This document shows positions 14,789 to 23,573 of a DNA stretch of 23,882 bases, piece after piece (position 1 is the first letter of the stretch; every line of letters begins with the position of its first letter). The stretch lies in contig DATLXM010000097.1 in assembly GCA_035575835.1 (NCBI GenBank), positions 1 to 23,882 on the forward strand, written 5' to 3'. This DNA comes from Gaiellasilicea sp035575835 (GTDB taxonomy: Bacteria > Actinomycetota > Thermoleophilia > Gaiellales > Gaiellaceae). The position numbers were made by a program, and so were the translations under genes. The notes beneath the pieces were generated by a model. It did not search any database, was not told the DNA's origin, and saw only the letters and a list, made by a program, of their open reading frames with translations.

Positions 14789-17204
14789 CTAGCGACCGCT
14801 GCGGAAGCTCATCACCTGCTGGAAGGTGGGGCGATTCGTCCAGCGCATCGTGTCCGGAAGGACGCCCGAGGTGAAGCGGATCCGTTCCTTCGTCGCGTCT
14901 GCGCGCCAGGCCGCCGGACTGGGGCCCTGTGCCGCTGCCAGGGCGGCGCCGGCCGCGTCGAGCGCGGTTCGGAGCGATGCGCTGCACGCCGGCAGGGCTC
15001 CGGCACCGCAGTAGCGGTTGCGATAGGCACCCCGGACGGGCTTGCCGAGCAGCGTCCGCAGATCCTTGTCCACGTAGCCGTACCATCCCGAGATGTAGGC
15101 CGAGCCACCGGGTCCAGCGTCGTCACTGCGGTCGTGGAGCTTCGCGAGCCGGTCTGTGAGCGGCCCGAGCGCCGGGCCGAGGACGGCGTCGGCCAGCCTC
15201 GGCCACGCCTCGTCCATGATCGCCGCGCCCGGATGATCGATCTTCCCGTCCAGGTCGCGGTCGAGGCGGCTGCCGCCCCGGGCGCGCCAGTCGTCGAGGG
15301 CGGTGACGAGCTCGAGCGTGCGACCGGTCGGCGGGCCGCCCGCGAAGATCGTCTCGCGGACGATCGGCCAGACCCGGACGATTCGCAGGTCCTGCGTCGC
15401 AGCCTTGTTCATCACGCCGACGAGGGTCGCCGCGGTGTGCTGCTTGCGCGCGGCGACGAGCGGCGTGAACAGGTCGACGCGCTGAACCGATCCGTAGGAG
15501 AAGCTCGAGTCGGCCGAGCCGACGTTCGCGGCCGGCTTGTTGTTCCAGTTCAGGAGCGCGCCGCCCGGCGGGTTGACTCCCTGGGCGTGCGCGCCGGGAG
15601 CCAGGAAGCCGCGCCACTCGTACTCACCGGTTCCGATCGTCGGCAGCGAGGCGTCGGTCCCGGGCGCCCGCAGCGGCAGCCTGCCGCTCGAGAAGAGGGC
15701 GATGTCGCGGGAGTCGGCGTAGCACCAGTTGAAGGTGAACTCGACTCCGCTCACCGTCTTCAGGAAGCTCTTCGCCGAGGTGACGACGTTCGTGTCGAGC
15801 TCGTAGAAGGGGCGCATGCTCAGGAGCTCCCGGCCGCGCGTCGAGCGTTGGAGCGTGATCGCGACCCGCTTTCCTGCGACCGTTGCGTAGCCCTGAACCG
15901 GGCCGTGGATCGTCTCGAAGCACGTGATCTGGCGGTCGGGCTGGCCACTCGCGCGCAGGATTCCCGCGTCGAACCGGGTCATCGCCCGGCAACTCCCCTG
16001 GTGGAGGTAGTGGATGTCGTCACCGCCGCAGAGCGTCTCGGCGAAGAGGTCGATGTTGTCCGCCTGAGACGAGGTCGCGCTCCAGGCGTAGTCCTTGCCG
16101 CGCCCGATCACGACGAACGGAACGCCCGGGAAGAGCGCCCCGCGCGAGGCGAACCCACCGCCGGAGAGCGAGACCTCCATGAAGAACTGGGGGAAGAACT
16201 AGCCGACCTGGGGACCCGCGACGAAGAGCGGCCGGCCCGTTGCCGAGCGGCTGCGGCCGAGGAGGAGCGCGTTCGACATCGGCTCACCCCTTGCGGGCGG
16301 CGCCGCGCGTAGCTGCCGTCGTCGAGGACGACGCTGCCAGGCTGCGTGGCGACCGGAAGCTCGTACGGGAAGCTCCCCGGCACCGAGAGGGGCGCCTCCG
16401 GGTCGTTCGCGGAGCGGAGGTCGTCGAAGACCGAGCGGCCCTGCGCGAGCCCGAGCCGATCCTGGAGCGCGTCGAGGAACATCGCGTTCTGCGCCTCCTG
16501 CCCCCCGTTCGCGCCGAAGCGCGCGGCGATCAGGGCGGCGGCGGCGATCACGTCGTTCGCGGTGTAGCGGTCGGAGGGGATGCCCTTCGAGCTGTAGTAG
16601 CCGTTGATCCCGGCCGCATAGGCCTGGACGATCCGGACGAAGCGCTTGCCGAGCGGGCCGCTCGCGTTCAAGAGCGTCACCTGGCGGGCGAGGAACGCCT
16701 CGGTCTGGGCGCTCGGAACGAATGTGCGGCCGGAGAGGGCGAGTGCGAGCGGGTTGAGCCCGGGGACGTCGAGCGCGGCCGCGCGCGCCGGGCCGCGGAT
16801 CAGGGTCAGGAGGAGGCTACGGTCCTCGGCGGTCGCGTAGCCGGCGCCGTAGGCGACGTCCTCCTGGGTCCGCCCGGTCACGTAGGGCACCCAAAGGAGT
16901 CGCGACGGATCGTGACGCCCTTGCGGGGGAGGTTCTGCGTCCGTGCGGCCTTGCCGGCCAGGACGAGCGGCGCGGGCTTGAACGTTCGGCGGAGATCGCG
17001 GTCGGTGACGGTCTCCTGGAGCGGCGTCAGCGCGTCGTAGAGCTTGGCCTGGTCGGTCGTGTTCCGATCGAAGGCGACGCCGCCGTTCTCCCCGGGCGGG
17101 AGGATCGTCAGCGCCAGCGAGGCGGCGTCCCGAGGGGGCTCGGCAGCCGAGACGCCGGCGGCCAGCGCGAGCGAGGCGGCGAGAACGAGAAAGGCCCGGC
17201 GCGC
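14789..17204 (-). pseudogene. Penicillin acylase/N-terminal nucleophile amidase family gene, broken by two frameshifts and a stop
   Basis: Reading leftward, the first frame gives a signal peptide (RRAFLVLAASLALAAGVSAA) and a pro-region ending RRDSFG. Near 16890 one G seems missing, and the next frame resumes as VPYVTGRTQEDVAYGAGYAT through PYELPVATQPGSVVLDDGSY. Between about 16280 and 16320 a second 1-nt shift occurs, after which EPMSNALLLGRSRSATGRPL appears, with the likely nucleophile Ser codon at 16274-16276. An in-frame TAG at 16199-16201 replaces the Tyr expected in GPQVG-Y-FFPQ. The remaining 463 codons (VSLSGGGFASRGALFPG, GRGKDYAWSATSSQADN and so on) are intact. No good start codon precedes the signal peptide: GCG 17204 stands where one is expected, 7 nt after a TAGGCT box, and GTG 17294 would lie inside the divergent gene. 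It is either a pseudogene or a badly read locus. Confidence 0.85.
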
Positions 17205-17211
17205 GGTGGCG

Positions 17212-17217
17212 AGCCTA
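17212..17217 (-). promoter_or_regulatory. -10-like box upstream of the broken acylase gene
   Basis: TAGGCT on the minus strand, then 7 nt, then GCG in the acylase reading frame just before the signal peptide. At the other probable leaderless genes this position holds a start codon, so the start codon here may have mutated. Confidence 0.35.
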
Positions 17218-17232
17218 CTACGGGCGTCTGCG

Positions 17233-17238
17233 TAGGGT
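17233..17238 (+). promoter_or_regulatory. -10 box of a probable leaderless membrane-protein transcript
   Basis: TAGGGT followed by 6 nt and GTG at 17245, without a ribosome site. It is back-to-back with the acylase box; the two inferred transcription starts are about 40 bp apart. Confidence 0.45.
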
Positions 17239-17244
17239 TGCCGC

Positions 17245-17859
17245 GTGGAAGCGATCCTCGCCTTCGGCGCCGCCCTGCTCGCGCTCCGACTCACCGGACT
17301 CCTGCTCGGGCGGTGGCGGCTGACCCGGACCCCGGAGCTCCTCGGCTGGGCGGCGGGCCTCGGCGCCTACGCGCTCGGCGCCGGTGCGCTCGCGTGGGGC
17401 GCCGCGGGCGGTTGGAGCGACCCCGCCTTTCGTGCCTACTACCTGTTCGGCGGCCTCCTGACGGCGCCGCTGCTCGGAGCCGGCTCGCTCCTCGGCGCCG
17501 GCCGCAAGGCGGCGGGCCCGGTCGCGCTCATCTACAGCGGGCTCGCGATCGGCATCACGATCGCAGTGCCGCTCACCGACTCCGTGGGCGGCAGTTCGAT
17601 TCCCGAGGCGCAGGCCCACCTCGATCTCTTCCCCGCTCGGATCCTCGCGATCGCCGGCAACGTCGCCGGCTCGGTGGCCCTCATCGCGGTCGCGCTCCTG
17701 ACTATTCGCCGAAGGCCAGTCGGCAACTCGCTCCTGCTCGCAGGCTTCGCACTCGCGGCGATCGGGAGCGCCCTAGCCGGTCTCGGCGCGAGCGAGACCG
17801 CGGCGTTCATCGCGGTCGCAGCGGTTCTGCTCTACGCGGGGACGGTCAGCCGGTCGTAA
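17245..17859 (+). CDS. Polytopic membrane protein of unknown function
   Basis: 204 aa with about seven predicted membrane spans, near residues 2-21, 31-54, 64-86, 89-109, 132-153, 161-181 and 184-201. A short basic loop GRWRLTRTPE follows the first span and a soluble loop SVGGSSIPEAQAHLDLFP lies between spans 4 and 5. No catalytic or transport motif is recognisable and I do not assign a family. GTG 17245 is chosen because it opens with a hydrophobic helix (MEAILAFGAALLAL) and has TAGGGT 6 nt upstream. Codon use is as in the neighbours. The Rpf gene starts 126 bp downstream with its own promoter, so co-transcription is not required. Confidence 0.82.
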   Translation: MEAILAFGAALLALRLTGLLLGRWRLTRTPELLGWAAGLGAYALGAGALAWGAAGGWSDPAFRAYYLFGGLLTAPLLGAGSLLGAGRKAAGPVALIYSGLAIGITIAVPLTDSVGGSSIPEAQAHLDLFPARILAIAGNVAGSVALIAVALLTIRRRPVGNSLLLAGFALAAIGSALAGLGASETAAFIAVAAVLLYAGTVSRS

Positions 17860-17870
17860 CAGAACTTACC

Positions 17871-17880
17871 GTTTGCAAAC
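17871..17880. promoter_or_regulatory. 10-bp palindrome in the rpf promoter
   Basis: GTTTGCAAAC is a perfect inverted repeat in an AT-richer patch, centred about 28 bp before the inferred transcription start. It therefore overlaps the -35 region and is a reasonable repressor operator. No cognate regulator is evident in the window. Confidence 0.4.
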
Positions 17881-17888
17881 AACAACTT

Positions 17889-17897
17889 TGCTAGCCT
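17889..17897 (+). promoter_or_regulatory. Extended -10 promoter of the rpf-like gene
   Basis: TGCTAGCCT fits an extended -10 (TGN followed by TANNNT). Start of transcription is expected near 17904, leaving a leader of about 80 nt, in contrast to the leaderless genes nearby. No -35 box at 17 bp is convincing, as is usual for extended -10 promoters. Confidence 0.5.
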
Positions 17898-17903
17898 GAC
17901 CCC

Positions 17904-17985
17904 GCAACAAAGACCGGCCCGAGACGCCCTGCGGCATCTCCGCGTCTCGGTCGCCAGTCGTTGATTCCGGTCAAGGAGGGTCTCC
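17904..17985 (+). promoter_or_regulatory. Structured 5' leader of the rpf-like gene
   Basis: Two nested inverted repeats are visible. GACCGG (17912-17917) pairs with CCGGTC (17967-17972). Inside it CCGAGACGC (17919-17927) pairs perfectly with GCGTCTCGG (17942-17950). The outer arm ends directly before AAGGAGGG (17973-17980), the ribosome-binding site, so forming or opening the stem could control access. Known actinobacterial rpf genes often have c-di-AMP (ydaO) riboswitches, but this leader is shorter and I cannot match its conserved segments. Confidence 0.45.
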
Positions 17986-18537
17986 ATGAACCTGTCTTTT
18001 CGCGTGCTCTTGCTCGCGGGCATCGTCATTCTCGCGCTCGCAGCGATCGTTCGCCCCGACTCTGCAGACGCCGGTTCGGTGCGTCTCAGCGTCGTCGAGC
18101 AGATCGCCGACTACCGCGCCGAGACGTGGAGCTGGCAGCGCCTGACGGGCGCACCGCGGACGCCGACTTCCTACAGCGAGCGCCGGAACACCAGGCCCGC
18201 CTACCGGGTCTGGGTTCGCGACCTCTGGCGCACGCGTTCCGTCGCCGCCGAGCGCCGGGCCCTACGCCCGCCGCACCGGTCGCAGTGGCTCTGCATCCAC
18301 CGGTACGAGCGACATCCGGCGCAGGGTTGGGCGACGAGGACGGGCAACGGCTACTACGGCGGGCTCCAGATGGAAATCTCGTTCCAGCGGACCTACGGCT
18401 CAGACGTCTACCGCCGCAAGGGCACTGCGAACAACTGGTCGGCGGTCGAGCAGATGTGGGTCGCTGAGCGCGCCCACCGGAGCGGTCGAGGCTTCACCCC
18501 GTGGCCGACCACCGCCCGCGCCTGCGGCCTGATCTAG
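17986..18537 (+). CDS. Secreted resuscitation-promoting-factor (Rpf) domain protein
   Basis: 183 aa with a signal peptide at residues 1-29 (RVLLLAGIVILALAAIV core, likely cut near ADA-GS). Residues 30-95 form an Arg-rich linker of unknown structure. From about 100 the transglycosylase-like Rpf domain (PF06737) is clear: WLCIHRYERHP with catalytic Glu108, WATRTGNGYYGGLQMEISFQ, an NNWSAVEQMWVAERAH helix, and the final TPWPTTARACGLI. Cys103 and Cys180 would form the usual disulphide. Such enzymes cleave peptidoglycan and support regrowth from dormancy. ATG 17986 has a strong AAGGAGGG five nt upstream. The LysM or DUF348 domains of larger Rpfs are absent. Confidence 0.9.
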   Translation: MNLSFRVLLLAGIVILALAAIVRPDSADAGSVRLSVVEQIADYRAETWSWQRLTGAPRTPTSYSERRNTRPAYRVWVRDLWRTRSVAAERRALRPPHRSQWLCIHRYERHPAQGWATRTGNGYYGGLQMEISFQRTYGSDVYRRKGTANNWSAVEQMWVAERAHRSGRGFTPWPTTARACGLI

Positions 18538-18704
18538 AGCGCCCCCTCCGCCTCGCCCGCGCAGCGCGGCGCGGCTGTCTCGATGGCGGGATCGGGGCAG
18601 AGGCAGCCGGCCTGCGCACCGCGTTGGCCGAAGTCGCCGGTTTCGCGCTGCCGCTCGCGGCGCTTGGCGCGTTCACCCCTGTCCGGCGTCCGGAGGCGAC
18701 CTAG
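18501..18704 (+). CDS. Doubtful short open frame after rpf
   Basis: A 67-codon frame from GTG 18501 to a TAG at 18702-18704 covers the 163-bp gap after rpf. Its first part overlaps the rpf end in another frame. From 18538 onward third-position GC is high and the peptide (GLRTALAEVAGFALPLAALG) is not low-complexity, which resembles coding. There is no ribosome site and no recognisable family. Its stop shares CTAG with the convergent small membrane gene. It may be the remnant of a longer gene or chance. Confidence 0.22.
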   Translation: MADHRPRLRPDLERPLRLARAARRGCLDGGIGAEAAGLRTALAEVAGFALPLAALGAFTPVRRPEAT

Positions 18705-18835
18705 GCCTCGTCGTCCTTGCGGCCGGCCCGTCGCTCGCGCACGGCGATGACGACGAACACGACAACGAGCCCGAGGACGAGCAGGAACTCGATCACGGTG
18801 CCCGCGACGCCGCCGTGCGCGAGAGGCGGGCTCAT
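18701..18835 (-). CDS. 44-residue single-pass membrane protein
   Basis: Starts MSPPLAHGGVAGTVIEFLLV, continues with the rest of one hydrophobic helix (about residues 13-33) and ends in a charged tail, RERRAGRKDDEA. It lies 17 bp downstream of the cupredoxin-like gene on the same strand, so it is probably the last gene of that transcript. No domain is recognisable. The short N-terminus with an HGG motif and a basic cytosolic tail suggest a small partner or assembly factor for the exported neighbour, which is inference. It is easily missed by gene finders because of its length. Confidence 0.6.
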   Translation of the reverse strand: MSPPLAHGGVAGTVIEFLLVLGLVVVFVVIAVRERRAGRKDDEA

Positions 18836-18852
18836 CCGTTCGAACGCGAGGA

Positions 18853-19248
18853 TCACGGCCGGACGTCGATCTCCGCGAGCTGCACTCCGCGCTCCTCGAG
18901 CTCGACCTCGAAGCGACCGACGATCGTCGCCGTGAACGGAAGCTCGGCGCTCCCACCGGCCTCGAGCTCGGCGCTTAGGTCGTAGCCATGAACGTGGACC
19001 TCGCCGGCGATGTCCGACGTGACGACGAGTACCGCCCGCTCACCCTGCGAGACGGACACACGCTGGACCCCGCCCGTGGGCCGGCCCGCCGCGACGACGA
19101 TCGCGATCGTCGTCGGCTCGATCGGCGCGGGCGTCGCCGCGGTCGCAGTCGTCGAGCCGTCGTCGTTCGAGCGCAGCGCGAGGACGACCGCGACGGCCAG
19201 CCCGAGGACGGCGGCGATCAACGCCACCTTCCGGAACTGCGGATCCAT
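18853..19248 (-). CDS. Membrane-anchored cupredoxin-like protein
   Basis: 131 aa. The N-terminal anchor KVALIAAVLGLAVAVVLAL (about 7-25) is followed by a Thr/Ala linker. The rest is a small beta domain: GGVQRVSVSQGERAVLVVTS, VHVHGYDLSAELEAGGSAEL, then FTATIVGRFEVELEERGVQL. Its HVHGYD strand followed by GRFEVELE resembles cupredoxin-like domains exported by actinobacteria. The canonical Cys-x-n-His-x-n-Met copper ligands are not complete: there is no Cys, and only the two His of VHVHG are visible, so copper binding is uncertain. ATG 19248 touches the gatB stop codon (TAG|ATG), so it is read as the next gene of the gat transcript. Confidence 0.78.
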   Translation of the reverse strand: MDPQFRKVALIAAVLGLAVAVVLALRSNDDGSTTATAATPAPIEPTTIAIVVAAGRPTGGVQRVSVSQGERAVLVVTSDIAGEVHVHGYDLSAELEAGGSAELPFTATIVGRFEVELEERGVQLAEIDVRP

Positions 19249-20648
<1,400 letters not shown>

Positions 20649-20652
<4 letters not shown>

Positions 20653-22064
20653 CGCAGGCGCTCCGGGACGACGTCGAAGCCGAGCGCGGCCTCGAGCGCG
20701 TGGCCGAGGCGGAAGAGCGTGTTCTCGGAGAACTGCGGCCCGATCAGCTGGAGGCCGACCGGCAGCCCCTCCGAGAGCCCGCAGGGGATCGAGAGCCCGG
20801 GCAGCCCGGCCATGCAGGAGGGGATCGTGAGGAGGTCGGAGAGGTACATCGCGAGCGGGTTCGCGGCCTTCTCGCCGAGCTTGAACGCGACGGTGGGCGA
20901 GGTCGGCGAGACGAGCACGTCGAAGCGCTCGAAGGCCGCGGCGTGCTCACGCGCGATCACCGTCCGCACCTTCTGGGCCTGACCGTAGAAGGCGTCGAAG
21001 TATCCGGCCGAGAGCGCGTAGGTGCCGAGCATGATCCGGCGCTTCGGCTCGTCGCCGAAGCCCGCGTCGCGCGTCCGCTCGACCATCTCCGCATAGCTCT
21101 CGCCGTCGACGCGGAGGCCGTAGCGGACGCCGTCGTAGCGGGCGAGGTTCGAGGACGCCTCGGCCGGTGCGATCAGGTAGTAGCAGGCGAGCCCGTACTC
21201 GACCGAGCGCGGGAGCTCGCACTCCCTCACCTCGGCGCCGAGCGAGCGGGCAAGCTCGATCGCGTCCCGCACGGAGGCGGCGACGCCCGGCTCGATCCCC
21301 TCGGCCTCGTTCAACTCCTTCGGGACGCCGATCCGGAGCCCCGTGAGGTCGTCTCCCTCGGGCAGGCGCACGGCCTCGGGGAGCTCGACCGTGGTCGAGT
21401 CGCGCTCGTCGCGCCCCGCGATGATCGAGTAGAGGAGGGCGCAGTCGCGCACATTCCTCGCAACAGGGCCGATCTGGTCGAGGCTCGACGCGAAGGCAAC
21501 GACGCCGTAGCGGCTGACCGTCCCATACGTGGGCCGAAGGCCCACATTTCCGCACAGCGCCGAGGGCTGCTTGATCGAGCCACCCGTGTCGGAGCCTAGT
21601 CCCCAGGGAGCGAGCCCGGCCGAGACCGCCGCCGCGGTGCCGCCGCCGGAGCCACCGGGAACGCGCTCGGGATCCCAGGGGTTGTGGGTCGGCCCGTAGG
21701 CGGAGTTCTCCGTCGAGGAGCCCATTGCGAACTCGTCCGTGTTCGTCTTCCCGATCGTCGGCAGGCCGGCCGCCTTGCAGCGCGCCGCCACGGTCGCGTC
21801 GAACTGGGGCACGTAGCCGGCGAGGATCTTCGAGCCCGCGGTCGTCTCGATCCCCTGCGTCGAGATCACGTCCTTGAGCGCGATCGGGACGCCGCCGCCG
21901 ACCGGCTCCTCGACGAGGCGGAGGTAGCAGTGGAGCTCGGGGTCGCGCTCGGCAGCGGCGTCGAGGTAGGCGCGGTGGAGCTCGGCGGCGGTGACCTCCT
22001 TCCGCTCGAGCAGGCCGGCCGCCTCCTCGGCGGTCAGGCGAAGCGTGTCGATCGCGGCACTCAC
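20649..22064 (-). CDS. gatA: Aspartyl/glutamyl-tRNA amidotransferase subunit A
   Basis: 471 aa from GTG 22064, which overlaps the gatC stop as GTGA. Glutaminase subunit of GatCAB that supplies ammonia for tRNA-dependent amidation. Amidase signature triad: Lys64 in VPIALKD, Ser139 in RVPGGSGGGTAAAVSAG and nucleophile Ser163 in GLGSDTGGSIKQPSALCG. Further blocks are GLRPTYGTVSRYGVVAFASSL (about 176-196) and, near the C-terminus, VLVSPTSPTVAFKLGE and LTIPSCMAGLPGLSIPCG. The sequence SIKQPS differs slightly from the commoner SIRQPA but keeps the basic residue. Complete and normal in length. Confidence 0.97.
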
Positions 22065-22345
22065 GTGCTCGGTGGGACCCGGAAGAGATCCCCCTCCCGC
22101 TGCGGGGCGTTCGCGAAGACCTCGTCGAGCGCGAGCGAGTCGCGCGGCTCGTCCTCGCGCCACGCGTTCACGAACTCGAGCGGATGCGAGGTCGGCGGCA
22201 CGTCCGAGAGGTCGAGCTCGGCCACCTTGCCGACCGCCTCGAGGATCGCGCCGAGCTCGCCGGTCAGGCGCTCGACCTCCTCGTCGGTCAGCTCGAGCCG
22301 CGCGAGCTTCGCGACGTGCAGGACCTCTTCGCGGGTGATCGCCAT
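22061..22345 (-). CDS. gatC: Aspartyl/glutamyl-tRNA amidotransferase subunit C
   Basis: 94 aa. Small subunit that clamps GatA to GatB. Typical sequence: AITREEVLHVAKLARLELTDEEVERLTGELGAILEAVGKVAELDLSDVPPTSHPLE (split here by function only) with the DVPPTSHP motif near the middle and VFANAPQREGDLFRVPP at the C-terminus. ATG 22345 has GGAAGGAT seven nt upstream and gives the usual length. That ribosome site begins right after the T-tract of the cspA terminator, so all gat expression depends on read-through or on an unseen promoter. Confidence 0.95.
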   Translation of the reverse strand: MAITREEVLHVAKLARLELTDEEVERLTGELGAILEAVGKVAELDLSDVPPTSHPLEFVNAWREDEPRDSLALDEVFANAPQREGDLFRVPPST

Positions 22346-22359
22346 GGATTCATCCTTCC

Positions 22360-22393
22360 AAAAAAGAACGGGCCCCCTTTCGGGAGCCCGTTC
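22360..22393 (-). terminator. Intrinsic terminator between cspA and gatC
   Basis: On the minus strand GAACGGGC-T-CCC, loop GAAA, GGG-G-GCCCGTTC, then TTTTTT: a 12-bp stem with one T-G wobble, a GNRA-type tetraloop and six T. It lies 23 nt after the cspA stop codon and 15 nt before the gatC ATG. It is the only classical terminator in the window. Confidence 0.92.
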
Positions 22394-22416
22394 CAAAGCT
22401 CGACCGGGGAGAGTTT

Positions 22417-22617
22417 CTAGCCGGCCGTGACGTTCGCGGCCTGGGCGCCCTTGGGCCCCTGAACCACCTCGAACTCGACCTTCTGACCTTCGGTCAGCGA
22501 CTTGTAGCCGTCCATCGTGATCGCGGAGAAGTGGACGAAGACGTCCTCGCCACCCTCACGCTCGATGAACCCATAACCCTTTTCGTTCGAGAACCACTTC
22601 ACGGTGCCCTGCGCCAA
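22417..22617 (-). CDS. cspA: Cold-shock domain protein (CspA family)
   Basis: 66 aa. Single OB-fold that binds single-stranded RNA/DNA. RNP1 appears as NEKGYGFIE and RNP2 as DVFVHFSAI; the start is AQGTVKWFS and the end VQGPKGAQAANVTAG. The start codon is TTG 22617, chosen because AAGGAGG lies 8 nt upstream and the length then equals that of the family. A longer in-frame start upstream would add residues unrelated to cold-shock proteins. A well-formed promoter and a leader of about 60 nt precede it and an intrinsic terminator follows, so it can be expressed as its own short mRNA. Confidence 0.95.
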   Translation of the reverse strand: MAQGTVKWFSNEKGYGFIEREGGEDVFVHFSAITMDGYKSLTEGQKVEFEVVQGPKGAQAANVTAG

Positions 22618-22675
22618 CGGATGTTCCTCCTTGCATGACGCGACAAGGGTGCGCTGCACCGGTGCCGCTGACCAA

Positions 22676-23551
22676 TTAAGCGCGCGAAACATAGCCCCTT
22701 GTGCCGGGAAATGCAAGCTCGCCCCGGCGGTAGCGCGCGGCCTTGACCGCGTTGCGCAGGAGCATCGCGACGGTCATCGGCCCCACACCGCCGGGAACGG
22801 GCGTGAGAAAGGCCGCTCGGTCGCCCGCGGCGGGTTCGACATCGCCCCGCAGGCCCGCGTCCGTGCGGACGATCCCGACGTCGATCACGGCCGCTCCCTC
22901 CTTGATCCAGTCCGCCCTGACGAGGCCGGGGATGCCGACCGCCGCGACGACGATGTCGGCCCGCCGGACCTCCGCCTCGAGGTCGCGCGTCCGCGAGTGG
23001 CACACGGTCACGGTTGCGTTCCGGTGCTGGAGGAGGAGCGCCACGGGCTTGCCGACGATGTCGCTGCGGCCGATCACAACGGCGTTCGCCCCGCCGAGCT
23101 CGACGCCGTACTCGTCGAGCAGTTCGAGCACGCCGAGGGGCGTGCCACCGACGTGCGCAGGGTCGCCGAGGTAGAGCTGACCGGCGTTCAGCGGATGGAA
23201 GCCGTCGACGTCCTTGACCGGATCGACCGCGCGGATCGCGGCCGCCTCGTCGAGGCCGTCCGGGAGAGGAAGCTGGACGAGGATCCCGTCGACCGCGTCG
23301 TCGGCGTTCAGCTCCGCGACCTGGGCCAGCAGCTTCTCCTGCGTGATGGACGAGGGCAGCCGGAGGTCGTGCGCGTCGATCCCCCCCTCGAGCGAGGCGG
23401 TGTGCTTCGCGCGGATGTAGACGTCCGAGGCCGGATCGTCGCCGACGAGGATGGTCGCAAGCCCGACGTGCCCGAGCTCGGCGACGTCCGCGGCCACCTC
23501 CGCGCGGATCCGGGCCGCGAGCGCCTTCCCGTCCATGATCGTCGCCGTCAC
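22676..23551 (-). CDS. folD: Bifunctional methylenetetrahydrofolate dehydrogenase/cyclohydrolase
   Basis: 291 aa from GTG 23551; in-frame ATGs at 23575 and 23536 are alternatives. Interconverts 5,10-methylene-, methenyl- and 10-formyl-THF with NADP. Motifs: LATILVGDDPASDVYIRAK with the catalytic Lys, GILVQLPLPDGLDEAA, DPVKDVDGFHPLNAG, the Rossmann stretch NAVVIGRSDIVGKPVALLL, TVTVCHSRTRDL and TPVPGGVGPMTVAMLL. GTG 23551 is favoured because TATTCT stands 6 nt upstream on the minus strand, the leaderless geometry seen elsewhere here. The ATG at 23575 would overlap the divergent HMGR start codon itself. The last codons and stop run over the cspA promoter and transcription start. Confidence 0.94.
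   Translation of the reverse strand: MTATIMDGKALAARIRAEVAADVAELGHVGLATILVGDDPASDVYIRAKHTASLEGGIDAHDLRLPSSITQEKLLAQVAELNADDAVDGILVQLPLPDGLDEAAAIRAVDPVKDVDGFHPLNAGQLYLGDPAHVGGTPLGVLELLDEYGVELGGANAVVIGRSDIVGKPVALLLQHRNATVTVCHSRTRDLEAEVRRADIVVAAVGIPGLVRADWIKEGAAVIDVGIVRTDAGLRGDVEPAAGDRAAFLTPVPGGVGPMTVAMLLRNAVKAARYRRGELAFPGTRGYVSRA
22686..22714 (-). promoter_or_regulatory. Sigma-70-type promoter of cspA
   Basis: Minus strand: TTGCAT (-35, 22714-22709), 17-bp spacer, TATGTT (-10, 22691-22686). Transcription should start near 22679. This is the best two-box promoter in the window. It lies inside the last codons of folD. The leader holds a small GGTGC/GCACC hairpin and then AAGGAGG. Confidence 0.75.
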
Positions 23552-23557
23552 GGGACG

Positions 23558-23567
23558 AGAATAAGCT
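23558..23567. promoter_or_regulatory. Overlapping divergent -10 boxes of folD and the HMGR gene
   Basis: Minus-strand TATTCT (23563-23558) is 6 nt from the folD GTG, and plus-strand TAAGCT (23562-23567) is 6 nt from the HMGR ATG. The two hexamers share the TA at 23562-23563. Inferred transcript starts are about 22 bp apart and both messages would be leaderless. Confidence 0.5.
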
Positions 23568-23573
23568 CTGGCC

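Noticed and set aside
14789..16180. The 463-codon acylase 3' part as an independent gene starting at ATG 16180
   Set aside because: It would lack the signal peptide and the nucleophile Ser, and family sequence continues upstream in the same frame beyond the TAG, so it is part of a broken gene.
13763..16312. An 849-codon open frame on the plus strand
   Set aside because: Shadow of the aminotransferase and acylase sequence on the minus strand; Arg/Gly/Asp-rich with no motif. Its length partly reflects the broken acylase region.
17904..17985. c-di-AMP (ydaO) riboswitch before rpf
   Set aside because: Expected from other actinobacterial rpf genes, but the leader is shorter and I cannot find the conserved segments. 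Kept only as an unassigned structured leader.
21530..21556. 7-bp hairpin GTGGGCC-TTC-GGCCCAC in gatA
   Set aside because: It encodes the conserved GLRPTYG block and is explained by GC-rich codon choice; no T-tract or gene boundary is near.
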